From positions 40,540-104,539 of the forward strand of contig DASZKW010000016.1 in NCBI GenBank assembly GCA_035552775.1: a stretch of 64,000 nt of DNA, given 5' to 3'. The translations under genes were made by a program, and so were the position numbers. The stretch is from DASZKW01 sp035552775. GTDB lineage: Bacteria; Actinomycetota; Acidimicrobiia; Acidimicrobiales; Palsa-688. Of this stretch, positions 1 through 8,483 are shown in pieces (the stretch's first letter is position 1; each line of letters starts with the position of its first letter). The notes under the pieces were generated by a model. The model worked only from the letters and a program-made list of their open reading frames with translations, was not told the DNA's origin and ran no database searches.

Positions 1-48
1 CGTCCGCTCAGCTTCCCCCGAACGACGTCGTGAAGGGCTGAGTGGTCC

Positions 49-936
49 ATGCCTCCCCGCGACCCTGATGGATCGCAGTCCGAGGACCGCCCCGGTGTGG
101 GTTCGCACCCCGCCCGGGACTCCTCTGTTGCAGAGCAGGACGTCGAAGCGACCCTGCTGAGTGTCGTCGACGAGGGCAGGCGGAGGATGTCGCGGCCGTT
201 GCTGCCACTTCTGTCGACGGGGGCGGTAGGTGGTATCGACGTGGGTACCGGGGTGCTGGCGCTGCTGCTGGTCGAACACGCTACCCACGACACCTTGCTG
301 GGCGGTTTAGCCTTCTCGATCGGCTTCATCGCCTTGGCGCTGGCCCGCAGTGAGCTGTTCACCGAGGACTTCCTCGTCCCGGTTTCGACTGTCATCGCCC
401 GCCAGGCCCGCATGCGCATGCTCCTGCGCCTCTGGGCGGGCACCCTCGTCGCCAACATGGCCGGGGGATGGATCTTTACCTGGTTCATCATGAAGGGCTA
501 TCCCCAGATGGCCAAATCGGCGGTCGAGGCGGGCTACCACTACGTGCAACTCGGCTTCGGCTTACGGGCGTTCTCTCTGGCCGTGCTGGGCGGAACGGTG
601 ATCACCCTCATGACCTGGATGCAGCGCGGCGCTGCCTCTCAGTTCGCCAAGGTCATACCCGCAGTAACAGCCGGCTTCCTGCTCGGGGGCGGCCAGCTCG
701 ATCATGCCATCGTCAACTCGCTGCTCATGTTTGCTGCCCTCCACACCGGCCACGCCCCGTTCGGCTACCTCGACTGGGCGAAAACGGCTGGTTTTGCTGC
801 TTTCGGCAACATTGTCGGCGGCATCGGCTTGGTCACCCTCCTCCGCCTGCTTCAGGCCCCCCACAAGATGGCAGAGGAGCGAGCCAACCCCGCCCCCGGC
901 GTGCCCATCGGAGACCGCCGCCGCGTCGAGAGGTGA
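49..936 (+). CDS. Formate/nitrite transporter (FNT) family membrane protein
   Basis: A 295-aa polytopic membrane protein of the FNT channel family, closest in layout to the YfdC-like branch. The first ~45 residues are hydrophilic and end in a Val-Asp-Glu-Gly-Arg/Met-Ser-Arg-Pro segment typical of the pre-TM1 helix in this branch. About six hydrophobic segments follow (residues ~50-270), with Gly-rich re-entrant stretches such as GGLAFSIGF and a GGIDVGTG motif. The family passes small monovalent anions or weak acids across the cytoplasmic membrane; the substrate here cannot be read from sequence. An internal ATG at 187 is a possible shorter start. Two TTA leucine codons (307-309 and 562-564) stand out in this GC-rich setting. 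The gene is convergent with the histidine kinase at 989-2455. Confidence 0.82.
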   Translation: MPPRDPDGSQSEDRPGVGSHPARDSSVAEQDVEATLLSVVDEGRRRMSRPLLPLLSTGAVGGIDVGTGVLALLLVEHATHDTLLGGLAFSIGFIALALARSELFTEDFLVPVSTVIARQARMRMLLRLWAGTLVANMAGGWIFTWFIMKGYPQMAKSAVEAGYHYVQLGFGLRAFSLAVLGGTVITLMTWMQRGAASQFAKVIPAVTAGFLLGGGQLDHAIVNSLLMFAALHTGHAPFGYLDWAKTAGFAAFGNIVGGIGLVTLLRLLQAPHKMAEERANPAPGVPIGDRRRVER

Positions 937-988
937 TCGCACTACCGGTGCCGCCGGCTGGGACCCGGGCCGCGGCCGCTGAAACCAC

Positions 989-2455
989 TCATTCGCCCGA
1001 TCCGGCGGGGCTGGTCTCGACCGCCGGTAGGCGAACGGCGAAACTGGCTCCTACGGCGCTGTCGGTGACCTCGATGGCGCCGCCGTGGGAGGCGACGATG
1101 TCCTTGGCGATGGCGAGTCCCAGGCCGGTGCCCCCGTCGTCTTGGCTGCGCGCCTCGTCCAGCCGGGCGAAGCGCTCGAACACCCGCTGGCGGTCGCCCG
1201 GCGCGATGCCGGCTCCGTCGTCGGCCACGACCAGCAGGACCGTACCGGCGCTGGTGGTCAACTCGACGCGTACGAGGCTGGCAGCATGGTGCTGGGCGTT
1301 GTCCATCAGGTTGTGCACCACCCGGGCCAGCTGGTCGGGATTACCTTTCACCCGGCCTCCCGAGACGCGGTGCAGGTCGATTTGTACCGGGGCACTCGAG
1401 GCCCGGCGCCGGCGCCCTTCCCTCAGGACCAGCTCGTCGAGATCCACCGCCTGCCAGCGCTTGGCTTGATTGCCCTCCTCGCCCCGGGCGAGTACCAGCA
1501 GGTCCTCGACCAGGCGGTGAAGCCGGCGTGCCTCGTCCAAGGCGTCGGATGCGACGGCGGGCCACGCAGAACCCTCCGGGTGGGCGAGGGCCACCTCGAG
1601 GGTCGCCTGGAGGACGGCGAGCGGGCTGCGCAGTTCGTGGGAAGCGTCGGCCACGAACCGGCGCTGGGCCGCGGCGGACGACTCGAGTCGGTCGAGCATC
1701 TCGTTCATGGTCCTGGCCAGGCGGGCCACCTCGTCGGAGGAGGCGGGTTGGGGCACCCGGCGGTGCAGGTCGCGGCCGGATATGTCGGCTACCTCGGCCC
1801 GGATGGACTCCACCGGACGTAGCGCGCGGCCGCCGAAGATCCACACCAGGGCACCCACCAACGCAACCAAGACGGGTAGGCCGGTGGCGAGAGCGAGACC
1901 GACCGTGGCCGTGGCCTGCGTGACCGGGCGTAGCGAGCCGGCGACGTAGACGGTGAACGGACCGCTCGCAGCGGGAACGCCGGGCGGCGCCGCGAAGGCC
2001 TTGGAGAGGAGGAGGTAGGGCCCCTCGGGGTCCGAAGGGCCGGAGCGCTCGTTGGCCGAAAGCGTCGGGATGGCGCCGATCACCGCGCCGTCCTCGCCCA
2101 CGTGCAGGTGGCTGATGGGGGCGGTCCCGAGCAGGGACGCGCTGGTGGCCAACACCTCACCGTTCGGCCCGACCACCTGGGTGAACGTGTCTCCCTCGGC
2201 GGGCGGAAGCTCCGCAGGCAGCTGACCCACACGCAACAGCGAAGCAACGTCGTTGAGCTGGGCGCGCGCCGCGGTCTCCACTCCCTCTTGCAGGGAGGCG
2301 CGGAGCATGCTGATGAGCCCGAGCGCCCCCACGGCCAGAGCGGCGCCTACCACCACCACCGAGGCCAGCGTCGCCCGCGCCCGGACCGAGCCGAACCGGG
2401 CGGCGACACCACGCACGCGCACGAGGTGGCGTCGTCTGGCCGGCCGATCACCCAC
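989..2455 (-). CDS. HAMP-domain sensor histidine kinase
   Basis: Membrane sensor kinase of the OmpR-partner class. An N-terminal TM helix is followed by an extracytoplasmic region of ~130 residues, a second TM helix (ALATGLPVLVALVGALVWIF), a HAMP linker, and a HisKA box with the phospho-acceptor His in DASHELRSPL. The HATPase domain has N-box DNAQHHA, G1 DDGAGI and G2 GTGLGLAIAKD. It should phosphorylate the response regulator encoded just upstream. The chosen GTG at 2455 overlaps the regulator stop by 8 bases (GTGGGTGA), which suggests translational coupling; another GTG at 2482 would add nine residues. The signal sensed is unknown. The pair faces the redox operon beginning at 3290 and may control it. 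Confidence 0.93.
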   Translation of the reverse strand: MGDRPARRRHLVRVRGVAARFGSVRARATLASVVVVGAALAVGALGLISMLRASLQEGVETAARAQLNDVASLLRVGQLPAELPPAEGDTFTQVVGPNGEVLATSASLLGTAPISHLHVGEDGAVIGAIPTLSANERSGPSDPEGPYLLLSKAFAAPPGVPAASGPFTVYVAGSLRPVTQATATVGLALATGLPVLVALVGALVWIFGGRALRPVESIRAEVADISGRDLHRRVPQPASSDEVARLARTMNEMLDRLESSAAAQRRFVADASHELRSPLAVLQATLEVALAHPEGSAWPAVASDALDEARRLHRLVEDLLVLARGEEGNQAKRWQAVDLDELVLREGRRRRASSAPVQIDLHRVSGGRVKGNPDQLARVVHNLMDNAQHHAASLVRVELTTSAGTVLLVVADDGAGIAPGDRQRVFERFARLDEARSQDDGGTGLGLAIAKDIVASHGGAIEVTDSAVGASFAVRLPAVETSPAGSGE

Positions 2456-3125
2456 CGTCGGCGGCCAATCGGTAACCCGCACCCCTGACGGTCTCGATGG
2501 CCTCGCGCTCGAAGGGAAGATCGATCTTGCGGCGCAGGTAACGGACGTATACCTCGACGATGTTGTCGTCGCCTTCGAACTCGTAGTCCCACACGTGATC
2601 GAGGATCTCCGCCTTGGAGGCGACCTGGCCTTCGCGCCGCATCAAGAACTCGAGGAGGGAGAATTCCCTGGGACTTAGCGCGATGGTTTTGTCTCCCCGC
2701 CGGCACACGTGGGTGGCGGGGTCGAGGTAGAGGTCCCCGGCGGTGAGGACGCTGGGACGCTCGCGGACTCCGCGCCGCAGCAGCGCCCGCAGGTGGGCTA
2801 CCAGGACCACGAAGGAAAAGGGTTTGGCCAGGAAGTCGTCTGCGCCAGTGTCGAGGGCCTCCGCCTCGTCCCACTCGCCGGACTTGGCACTGAGCATCAG
2901 TATCGGCGTCCAGTTACCCTCGGCGCGCAAGTGGGCGCACACCTGGTAGCCGTTGAGCTTGGGGAGCAAGATATCCAAGATGACGGCGTCGTAGGGCCGC
3001 TCGCGGGCCAGCCACAATCCTTCTTCCCCGTCTCGGGCGACGTCAACGGCGAAACCCTCGGCTTCCAGGCCCCGCTTGAGGGCAGCAGCCAAGCGTCGTT
3101 GGTCCTCCACTGCCAGGACGCGCAT
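2448..3125 (-). CDS. OmpR/PhoB-family response regulator
   Basis: A 225-aa two-domain transcription factor. The receiver starts MRVLAVEDQRR, carries the phospho-acceptor Asp in DAVILDILLPKLNGY, and has the conserved Thr/Ser-type position in LMLSAKSG and the Lys in FLAKPF. The C-terminal winged-helix DNA-binding domain contains LSPREFSLLEFLMRREGQV and a final VRGAGYRLA strand. I placed the start at the ATG at 3125 because the receiver consensus begins exactly there; an in-frame ATG at 3170 would add 15 unconserved residues. It is cotranscribed with the downstream kinase and divergent from the ApbE/ferric-reductase operon. A perfect 10-bp palindrome lies in the shared upstream region. Confidence 0.94.
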   Translation of the reverse strand: MRVLAVEDQRRLAAALKRGLEAEGFAVDVARDGEEGLWLARERPYDAVILDILLPKLNGYQVCAHLRAEGNWTPILMLSAKSGEWDEAEALDTGADDFLAKPFSFVVLVAHLRALLRRGVRERPSVLTAGDLYLDPATHVCRRGDKTIALSPREFSLLEFLMRREGQVASKAEILDHVWDYEFEGDDNIVEVYVRYLRRKIDLPFEREAIETVRGAGYRLAADGG

Positions 3126-3219
3126 GAACCTCGCTTCGCGATCAACAGATCCGCCGTCCCATCGTGGCATGGAGTGCCGGGTAGTAGATGAATACGGGCT
3201 AAGAGGTTTGCGTACTTCC

Positions 3220-3229
3220 GGTAATTACC
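3220..3229. promoter_or_regulatory. Perfect palindrome GGTAATTACC in divergent promoter region
   Basis: A 10-bp perfect palindrome, unusually AT-rich for this DNA. It lies about 95 bp upstream of the response regulator start and 60 bp upstream of the redox operon. Flanking CTTCC and GGAAG extend it loosely. It is a candidate operator for the adjacent regulator, but nothing in the sequence proves binding. A CATACT hexamer at 3276-3281 sits so close to the ATG at 3290 that the operon mRNA might be nearly leaderless. Confidence 0.3.
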
Positions 3230-3289
3230 TCTCCGGGAAGGAGCTGCGTTCAGCCGGCTTTCAGTGGTCGCTTTCCATACTGGCTGTAT

Positions 3290-3616
3290 ATGAGGGATCG
3301 AGCGGCAGGACTGAGACGCGACGCCGGGCTGGACCGTGTCAGCCGGGCGACGGCATGGGTGACCGTGGGCGCACTGGGCCTCGTAGGAGCGCTCAGCGCG
3401 GTCGTATCCCAGGCCCTGCCGGGGCGCTCCGCCGGCGCTCAAAACCGGCCAGGTGCGACCACCTCGCCTTCGTCTACGTCGACCGCTCCGTCGACGGCTC
3501 CGGCCCCGCCGTCGACCACCGCCCCCGGTCTGCAGGCCCCGGCGGGCCCCCCGACCACTGCGGCGACCACGCTCCCGGCGCCCCCGCCGGCACCGGTGAT
3601 ATCCGGGGGCTCATGA
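3290..3616 (+). CDS. Small membrane-anchored/secreted Pro-Thr-rich protein
   Basis: 108 residues of unrecognised family. A basic N-terminus is followed by one hydrophobic segment (residues ~20-40, TAWVTVGALGLVGALSAVV). The remaining ~65 residues are rich in Thr, Ser, Pro and Ala and look extracytoplasmic and disordered. It could be an uncleaved anchor or a secreted linker. Its stop overlaps the apbE start by four bases (ATGA), so it is the first gene of the redox operon. No flavinylation motif of the D-x-x-(S/T)-G-A-(S/T) type is obvious. No strong ribosome-binding site precedes the ATG, consistent with a short-leader or leaderless transcript. Confidence 0.62.
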   Translation: MRDRAAGLRRDAGLDRVSRATAWVTVGALGLVGALSAVVSQALPGRSAGAQNRPGATTSPSSTSTAPSTAPAPPSTTAPGLQAPAGPPTTAATTLPAPPPAPVISGGS

Positions 3617-4536
3617 CGACCCTCGACGCGCATAGCTTCCCGGCGCTGGGCACCACCGCCGTCCTGATCGCCTACCCACCGGAGGCGGTGGCGTCGGCGC
3701 GCACGGTCTTGGACGAGGAGCTGGGCGCCATCGACGCCGCCTGCAGCAGGTTCCGCGACGACTCCGAGCTCGTCGGGCTGAACCGCTCCGCCGGGCGTTG
3801 GGTCGACGTGAGCCCGTTGCTGGTCATCGCCGTAACGGTCGCCCTGCGGGCCGCGCGCCAGACCGACGGCGCCGTCGACCCCACCGTCGGGACGTCGCTT
3901 CGCCTTCTCGGCTACGACCGCGACTTCGCCCAGCTCGCCCCCACCGGACCGCCGTTGAAGGTGACCGTCGCCGCGGTGCCGGGCTGGCAGCAGGTCCAGG
4001 TGGACGAGGTCGGGGGGCGAGTCCGGTTGCCGGCGGGCGTGGAGATCGACCTGGGTGCCACCGCCAAGGCTCTGGCCGCCGATCGAGCCGCACTACGAGC
4101 GTGGACGGCGACCGGTGCCGGGGTGCTGGTCGGCTTGGGCGGTGACCTGGCCATGGCGGGGACAGCACCGCCGGGGGGTTGGGTTGTGCGGGTCACCGAC
4201 GATCATCGCGCCCCGGTCGACGCCCCTGGTCAGACAGTCAACCTGCACGGCGGTGGGCTGGCCACCTCCTCGACGGTCGTGCGGGCGTGGAGGCGCGGTG
4301 ACGACCACCTCCATCACATCGTCGACCCGGCTACGGGCCGGCCGGCGGCGGGACCGTGGCGCACCGTGAGCGTCGCCGCCAGCAGCTGTGTGGATGCCAA
4401 CACCGCCGCCACGGCCGCGCTGGTGCGCGGCGAGGGGGCGCCGGACTGGCTCGAGGCCATGGGCCTGCCCAGCCGGCTGGTTGCCCACGACGGTCACATC
4501 CGGACGGTCGGCGGGTGGCCGGCGGAGCCGTCATGA
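3613..4536 (+). CDS. apbE: FAD:protein FMN transferase (ApbE family)
   Basis: 307-aa ApbE-family enzyme, which attaches FMN covalently to Thr/Ser of extracytoplasmic redox proteins using FAD and Mg2+. Family hallmarks seen are the N-terminal ALGTTAVL strand, an RFRDDSELVGLNRSAG segment, a (V/I)DLGATAKALAADRA nucleotide-binding stretch, a GLGGDLA turn, and the C-terminal HHIVDPATGRP and DANTAATAALV motifs. No signal peptide or lipobox is evident, so it may act inside the cell. The ATG at 3613 lies in an ATGA overlap with the preceding stop, and its own stop overlaps the next start in the same way. Its acceptor protein is not obvious in the window; neighbouring redox proteins are the first candidates. 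Confidence 0.93.
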   Translation: MTTLDAHSFPALGTTAVLIAYPPEAVASARTVLDEELGAIDAACSRFRDDSELVGLNRSAGRWVDVSPLLVIAVTVALRAARQTDGAVDPTVGTSLRLLGYDRDFAQLAPTGPPLKVTVAAVPGWQQVQVDEVGGRVRLPAGVEIDLGATAKALAADRAALRAWTATGAGVLVGLGGDLAMAGTAPPGGWVVRVTDDHRAPVDAPGQTVNLHGGGLATSSTVVRAWRRGDDHLHHIVDPATGRPAAGPWRTVSVAASSCVDANTAATAALVRGEGAPDWLEAMGLPSRLVAHDGHIRTVGGWPAEPS

Positions 4537-5696
4537 TCTCACCGTTGCTGGCCGCCGCCGGACCGAGCCCGCTGTGGTACCTGACGCGGGGCACGGGCCT
4601 GGTGGCGCTCATCCTGCTCACCGCGTCGGTCGCCCTGGGGGTGCTCAACACCAGCCGCTGGGCCCGCCCGAGCTGGCCGCGCTTCGCCACCGCCGGGCTG
4701 CACCGCAACGTCTCGCTGCTCGTGGTGGTAGTGCTCGCCATCCACATCATCACCGCCGAGCTCGACACCTTCGCCCCGGTCGGCTGGGCGGCTGTGGTGG
4801 TACCGTTCGCCTCCAGCTACAGACCCATCTGGCTCGGTCTCGGCACCCTCGCCTTCGACCTGATCGTGGCCCTGGTGGTCACAAGCCTGCTGCGGGGTCG
4901 ACTCGGCTACCGGACCTGGCGGGCCGTGCACTGGGCCGCCTACGTGTCGTGGCCCGTGGCCGTGCTCCACGGGCTGGGAACGGGCACCGACGCCCGCCTG
5001 GCCTGGGTCCAGCTAATCGCCGTCGCCTGCACCCTCGCCGTCGGCGTTGCCGTGGCGTGGCGTCTCGCCAAGGGCTGGCCCTCGCGGCCTGGTCCGCGGC
5101 TGGCCGGCGGAGCGGTCACGGTCCTCGCTGTGGCCGCGGCGGTGGGATGGGCCGTCACCGGCCCGTTGCGGCCGGGGTGGGCCAAGCGAGCCGGGACGCC
5201 CTCCACGCTGCTGGCCAGCTCCCGGCCGCTCACGTCCACCGAGGCGACGACTTCGGGGACCGGCTCGGCCCCGGCGCCATCGTCGCCCGGCGCCGGGGCC
5301 GTCCCTGCCCCGCCGTTCTCCGCCGTGTTGGCGGGTACCCTCGCCCAGACCGGCCCGTCGCCCTCCGGACAGGTCACGATCACCATCACCGCCCGGGTAT
5401 CGGGCGCTATGACGGGGACCCTCGACATCGTCCTGCGGGGCCAGTCCGCCGGCGGCGGGGTCTCCCTCGACGCCAGCTCCGTCAGTTTCGGGACCACGGC
5501 CGCGCCCAGCCAGTACCGCGGCCGGGTGGTGGAGCTGAACGGAGAACAGCTGGTGGCCTCGGTCACTGCCCGCTTCGCCCCCGCCCTTCAACTGGCGATC
5601 AGCCTGCAGATCGACCCGTCGTCGGGGTCGTTGCGAGGGACGCTGCAGGGCCAAGGCGCGGGGTCGGGCGGACAAGGGACGGGCGACAGCCGGTGA
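4533..5696 (+). CDS. Ferric-reductase-like transmembrane heme protein with C-terminal extracytoplasmic domain
   Basis: 387 aa. Residues ~1-200 contain about six TM helices resembling the ferric reductase/YedZ (MsrQ) heme b fold, with histidines in GLHRNVSLL, AIHIITAEL, AVHWAAYV and AVLHGLGTG at spacings suitable for heme ligation. A further TM helix (AVTVLAVAAAVGWAVTG) precedes a Ser/Pro/Ala-rich linker and a ~110-residue beta-rich C-terminal domain (from about residue 265). It likely moves electrons across the cytoplasmic membrane. It sits between apbE and a NuoF-like gene, with four-base overlaps at both ends. The physiological acceptor is unknown. Confidence 0.85.
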   Translation: MISPLLAAAGPSPLWYLTRGTGLVALILLTASVALGVLNTSRWARPSWPRFATAGLHRNVSLLVVVVLAIHIITAELDTFAPVGWAAVVVPFASSYRPIWLGLGTLAFDLIVALVVTSLLRGRLGYRTWRAVHWAAYVSWPVAVLHGLGTGTDARLAWVQLIAVACTLAVGVAVAWRLAKGWPSRPGPRLAGGAVTVLAVAAAVGWAVTGPLRPGWAKRAGTPSTLLASSRPLTSTEATTSGTGSAPAPSSPGAGAVPAPPFSAVLAGTLAQTGPSPSGQVTITITARVSGAMTGTLDIVLRGQSAGGGVSLDASSVSFGTTAAPSQYRGRVVELNGEQLVASVTARFAPALQLAISLQIDPSSGSLRGTLQGQGAGSGGQGTGDSR

Positions 5697-6985
5697 CGTC
5701 GACCGCCTCGCATCACCTGCCGAGACTGCTCGAGGGTTTGCACCGCGACGGCCGGGCCCTGTCGCTGAGAGAGCACCTCGCCTACCACGGACCGCTGCCG
5801 CCGGCCGGGCGCCACTCACCGGACACGGCGCTCACCGACCTCGTCGAACGCTCGGGTCTGCGCGGAAGGGGAGGCGCCAACTTCCCCAGTGCCCGCAAAC
5901 TCGCCTCTGTGGCCGCCGGGCGCGGTCGCCGGGTGGTGGTGGCCAACGGCGCCGAGGGCGAGCCCGGCAGCGCCAAGGACAAGGTACTGCTCGGACAAGC
6001 CCCCCACCTGGTCCTCGACGGAGCGGCGATGGCCGCGCAGGCCGTAGGGGCCGCTCAGGTCATAGTGGCTGCCCTGGCCCCCTCGGTCCCGGCGCTCCTG
6101 TCCGCAGTCTCCGAACGCGACGCCCAGCGCATCGACCGCGTCCGCCCGGTCGTGGTCACGGTCCCCGACCGCTTCATCGCCGGCGAGGAGAGCGCTCTGG
6201 TGAACTACCTCAACCAAGGACCGGGCCTGCCAACGTTCGTGCCCCCCCGGCCCTACGAACGCGGGGTGGGCGGCCGCCCCACCCTGGTCCAAAACGTCGA
6301 GACCTTGTCCCACATGGCGCTCATCGCCCGCCACGGGCCCGACTGGTTCCGGGCCATCGGGCCGCCGGAGGAACCCGGCTCCACCCTGGTTACCGTCCAG
6401 GGCGCGCTTCGTCACCCCGGGGTCTACGAGGTGGCCAGAGGCATGCGCCTGTCGGAGCTGGTCCGCCACACCGGCGGGCCCACCGCGCCCATCCAGGCCT
6501 TCCTCATCGGCGGGTACGCCGGCGCCTGGCTCCCCGCCGACGCCGCATGGGACACGCCCCTCAGCGACGCCGCCCTGCGCGAGCAGGGGGGCACCCTGGG
6601 GGCCGGCGTGGTCCTGGCCTTCCCTGCCGGCGCGTGTGGTGTCGCCGAGACAGCCCGGATCATGACCTACCTGGCCGAAGAAAGCGCCGGCCAGTGCGGT
6701 CCCTGCGTCCACGGCCTCGCGGCCATGGCCCGAGCCACCGACGAGCTGGCCAGGGGTACCGCCCGGCGGGACGTAGTCGAACGCCTCCAGAACTGGGCGT
6801 GGCAGGTCGCCGGGCGCGGCGCGTGCCACCACCCCGACGGTGCCGTCCGCATGGTGGCCAGCGCGCTGCGGACCTTCTCCACCGACGTATCCGCCCATCG
6901 CCAGCGCCACGTCTGTCCCGGCGCCAAAGGCCCGCAGACGTCCGCCGCCAGGACCCCCGCGGCGAGCGGTAGAGCGCGCCGATGA
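5693..6985 (+). CDS. NuoF-like NADH/flavin oxidoreductase subunit with SLBB domain
   Basis: 430 aa, GTG start in a GTGA overlap with the previous stop. The N-terminal half has the Complex I 51-kDa FMN/NADH fold: SGLRGRGGANFPSARK, ANGAEGEPGSAKDK and GEESALVNYLNQGPGLP. An SLBB segment follows (GSTLVTVQGALRHPGVYEV). The C-terminal NuoF 4Fe-4S domain has EESAGQCGPCVHGL and a distal GACHHPDG. This is the electron-entry module of a small redox chain, here without the rest of Complex I. NADH as donor is inferred from the fold; the adjacent ferredoxin could be donor or acceptor. Confidence 0.9.
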   Translation: MTSTASHHLPRLLEGLHRDGRALSLREHLAYHGPLPPAGRHSPDTALTDLVERSGLRGRGGANFPSARKLASVAAGRGRRVVVANGAEGEPGSAKDKVLLGQAPHLVLDGAAMAAQAVGAAQVIVAALAPSVPALLSAVSERDAQRIDRVRPVVVTVPDRFIAGEESALVNYLNQGPGLPTFVPPRPYERGVGGRPTLVQNVETLSHMALIARHGPDWFRAIGPPEEPGSTLVTVQGALRHPGVYEVARGMRLSELVRHTGGPTAPIQAFLIGGYAGAWLPADAAWDTPLSDAALREQGGTLGAGVVLAFPAGACGVAETARIMTYLAEESAGQCGPCVHGLAAMARATDELARGTARRDVVERLQNWAWQVAGRGACHHPDGAVRMVASALRTFSTDVSAHRQRHVCPGAKGPQTSAARTPAASGRARR

Positions 6986-7188
6986 GTTGGCGCCTGAGGG
7001 TCAACCCCATCGCGTGTGAAGGCCACGGGTTGTGCGCAGAACTGATTCCCGAAGCCATCACCCTTGACGACTGGGGTTATCCAATCATCAAAGACGGCCC
7101 GGTCCCAGGCGATTTGCTCCCCCACGCCCGCCGCGCCGTCGCCACCTGCCCGACCCTGGCGCTCCTCCTCGAGCGGGTCCCGACATGA
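6982..7188 (+). CDS. Small ferredoxin ([3Fe-4S]-type, P450-associated class)
   Basis: 68 aa. Cysteines fall in IACEGHGLCAEL and VATCPTLAL, leaving one position of the usual C-x5-C-xn-CP pattern shared with small [3Fe-4S] or [4Fe-4S] ferredoxins of actinobacteria. The CEGHGLC segment is characteristic of P450-type ferredoxins, in which the second ligand position is His or Gly. It starts in an ATGA overlap with the NuoF-like gene and ends in an ATGA overlap with the next one, so it is a true operon member. It probably shuttles single electrons between the NuoF-like protein and the membrane heme protein. Confidence 0.87.
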   Translation: MSWRLRVNPIACEGHGLCAELIPEAITLDDWGYPIIKDGPVPGDLLPHARRAVATCPTLALLLERVPT

Positions 7189-8456
7189 GCTTGCCGTCCG
7201 GGCGCGCGGAGCGGGCTTCGGGCCTCCCCGAGCGGTACATCGACCCCTCCGGAGCCGGCGCCCGAGACCCACTGGAAGGCCTACGACGCCTCGAGCCCGC
7301 CATAACCGGTGGCCCGCGTCGCCGGCGGCGCTGGCGCTGGCGACGGTTGCTCGTCGTCCCGGTCGCGCTGATCGTGTTCTCGGCGTGGTCCGTGGTCGGA
7401 GCGGTGACCACGCCGGGCAATCAGAGTTTCTCGGCCAAGTGGGCCGACTGGATGCGAGGCCATCATGCCGCCTTCGTGGTCAACCACTTCGAGGCCTTCT
7501 ACTACAGCCACAACGCCCCGGCCAAGGGCGGCCGCCCCAAAGCCCTCAACCCCGTGCCGCAACCCGGCCAACCGACCGTATCGAGCCCCGCGACCGCCCC
7601 CCGCCACCTGGCCCCGCCTGGTCCCGTGCCCCTCGTCGTCTCGCCTGCCCTGCCCGGCGAAGGGCAGTGGCAGCCGGTCGGCCCGTCGCGCGGCGGTGTG
7701 CACGGGATGTACGAAGCGCAGTTCAGGGCCGACACCGTCTACACGAGCGAGATCACCAGCGCCGTGTGGATCGACCCGACTCTCATGAAGGTGGCGCTGA
7801 TGCCGGGTTTGACCGAGCCGGGGGGTACCTGGGCCCACCCGCCTTACGTCACTAGCGCGGAGCGCCCTGCGCTGGCCGCCGCCTTCAACGGCGGGTTCCG
7901 CTTCCAAGACGCCGGCGGGGGCATCTTCCTCGACGGTCGGGTCGCCGTGCGGCTGCGCACGGGCGCCGCCTCGTTGGTGATCTACAGCAGCGGGCGCGTC
8001 GACATCGGCACCTGGGGCACCGACGTCACCATGACCCCTAACGTGGTCGCGGTCCTGCAGAACCTGCTCCCCATGGTCGACCACGGCCAGGTGTCGGCGG
8101 CGGCCACCTACAACGACTCGCGCATCTGGGGCTCGACCCTAGGGGCGGCGACCGTGGTTGCCCGCTCCGGTGTCGGCGTCACCTCCGACGGCGCACTCGT
8201 GTATGTGGCGGGGCCGGCGCTAACCGCCCGCACCCTCGCCGAGTCACTGCAACGGGCCGGCGCCGTGCGGGCCATGACCCTCGACATCAACCCCGAATGG
8301 GTCACCTTCAATTTCTACTCCCACCCCGACCCGGCTGATCCTGGCGCCCTCACGCCGTCGAAGCTCTACCCTCAGATGCAACGGCCAGCGGATCGTTACC
8401 TCGGGCCCACCGAGGAGGCCCGAGACTTCTTCACGGTCTCACTACCCCCGTCGTGA
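7185..8456 (+). CDS. Phosphodiester glycosidase (NAGPA/DUF2233)-domain membrane protein
   Basis: 423 aa. A basic stretch (PRRRRRWRWRR) is followed by a single TM anchor (LLVVPVALIVFSAWSVVGAV, ~residues 53-72), a Pro-rich linker, and a C-terminal domain (~residues 165-410). The domain has phosphodiester glycosidase features: AAFNGGFRFQDAGGGIFLDG, a GRVDIGTWG strand, AGAVRAMTLDINPEWV and terminal FFTVSLP. Family members act on phosphodiester-linked sugars outside the cell or in lysosomes. Why it ends a redox operon is unclear; the ATGA overlap shows cotranslation with the ferredoxin. Confidence 0.8.
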   Translation: MSLPSGRAERASGLPERYIDPSGAGARDPLEGLRRLEPAITGGPRRRRRWRWRRLLVVPVALIVFSAWSVVGAVTTPGNQSFSAKWADWMRGHHAAFVVNHFEAFYYSHNAPAKGGRPKALNPVPQPGQPTVSSPATAPRHLAPPGPVPLVVSPALPGEGQWQPVGPSRGGVHGMYEAQFRADTVYTSEITSAVWIDPTLMKVALMPGLTEPGGTWAHPPYVTSAERPALAAAFNGGFRFQDAGGGIFLDGRVAVRLRTGAASLVIYSSGRVDIGTWGTDVTMTPNVVAVLQNLLPMVDHGQVSAAATYNDSRIWGSTLGAATVVARSGVGVTSDGALVYVAGPALTARTLAESLQRAGAVRAMTLDINPEWVTFNFYSHPDPADPGALTPSKLYPQMQRPADRYLGPTEEARDFFTVSLPPS

Positions 8457-8483
8457 CGCCGGGCTGACAGCAACACTCAGCTG

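Noticed and set aside
4388..5692. N-terminal extension of the NuoF-like protein through the heme-protein gene
   Set aside because: It overlaps the well-supported apbE and membrane-protein frames; the GTG at 5693 gives a normal-length NuoF with a GTGA junction.
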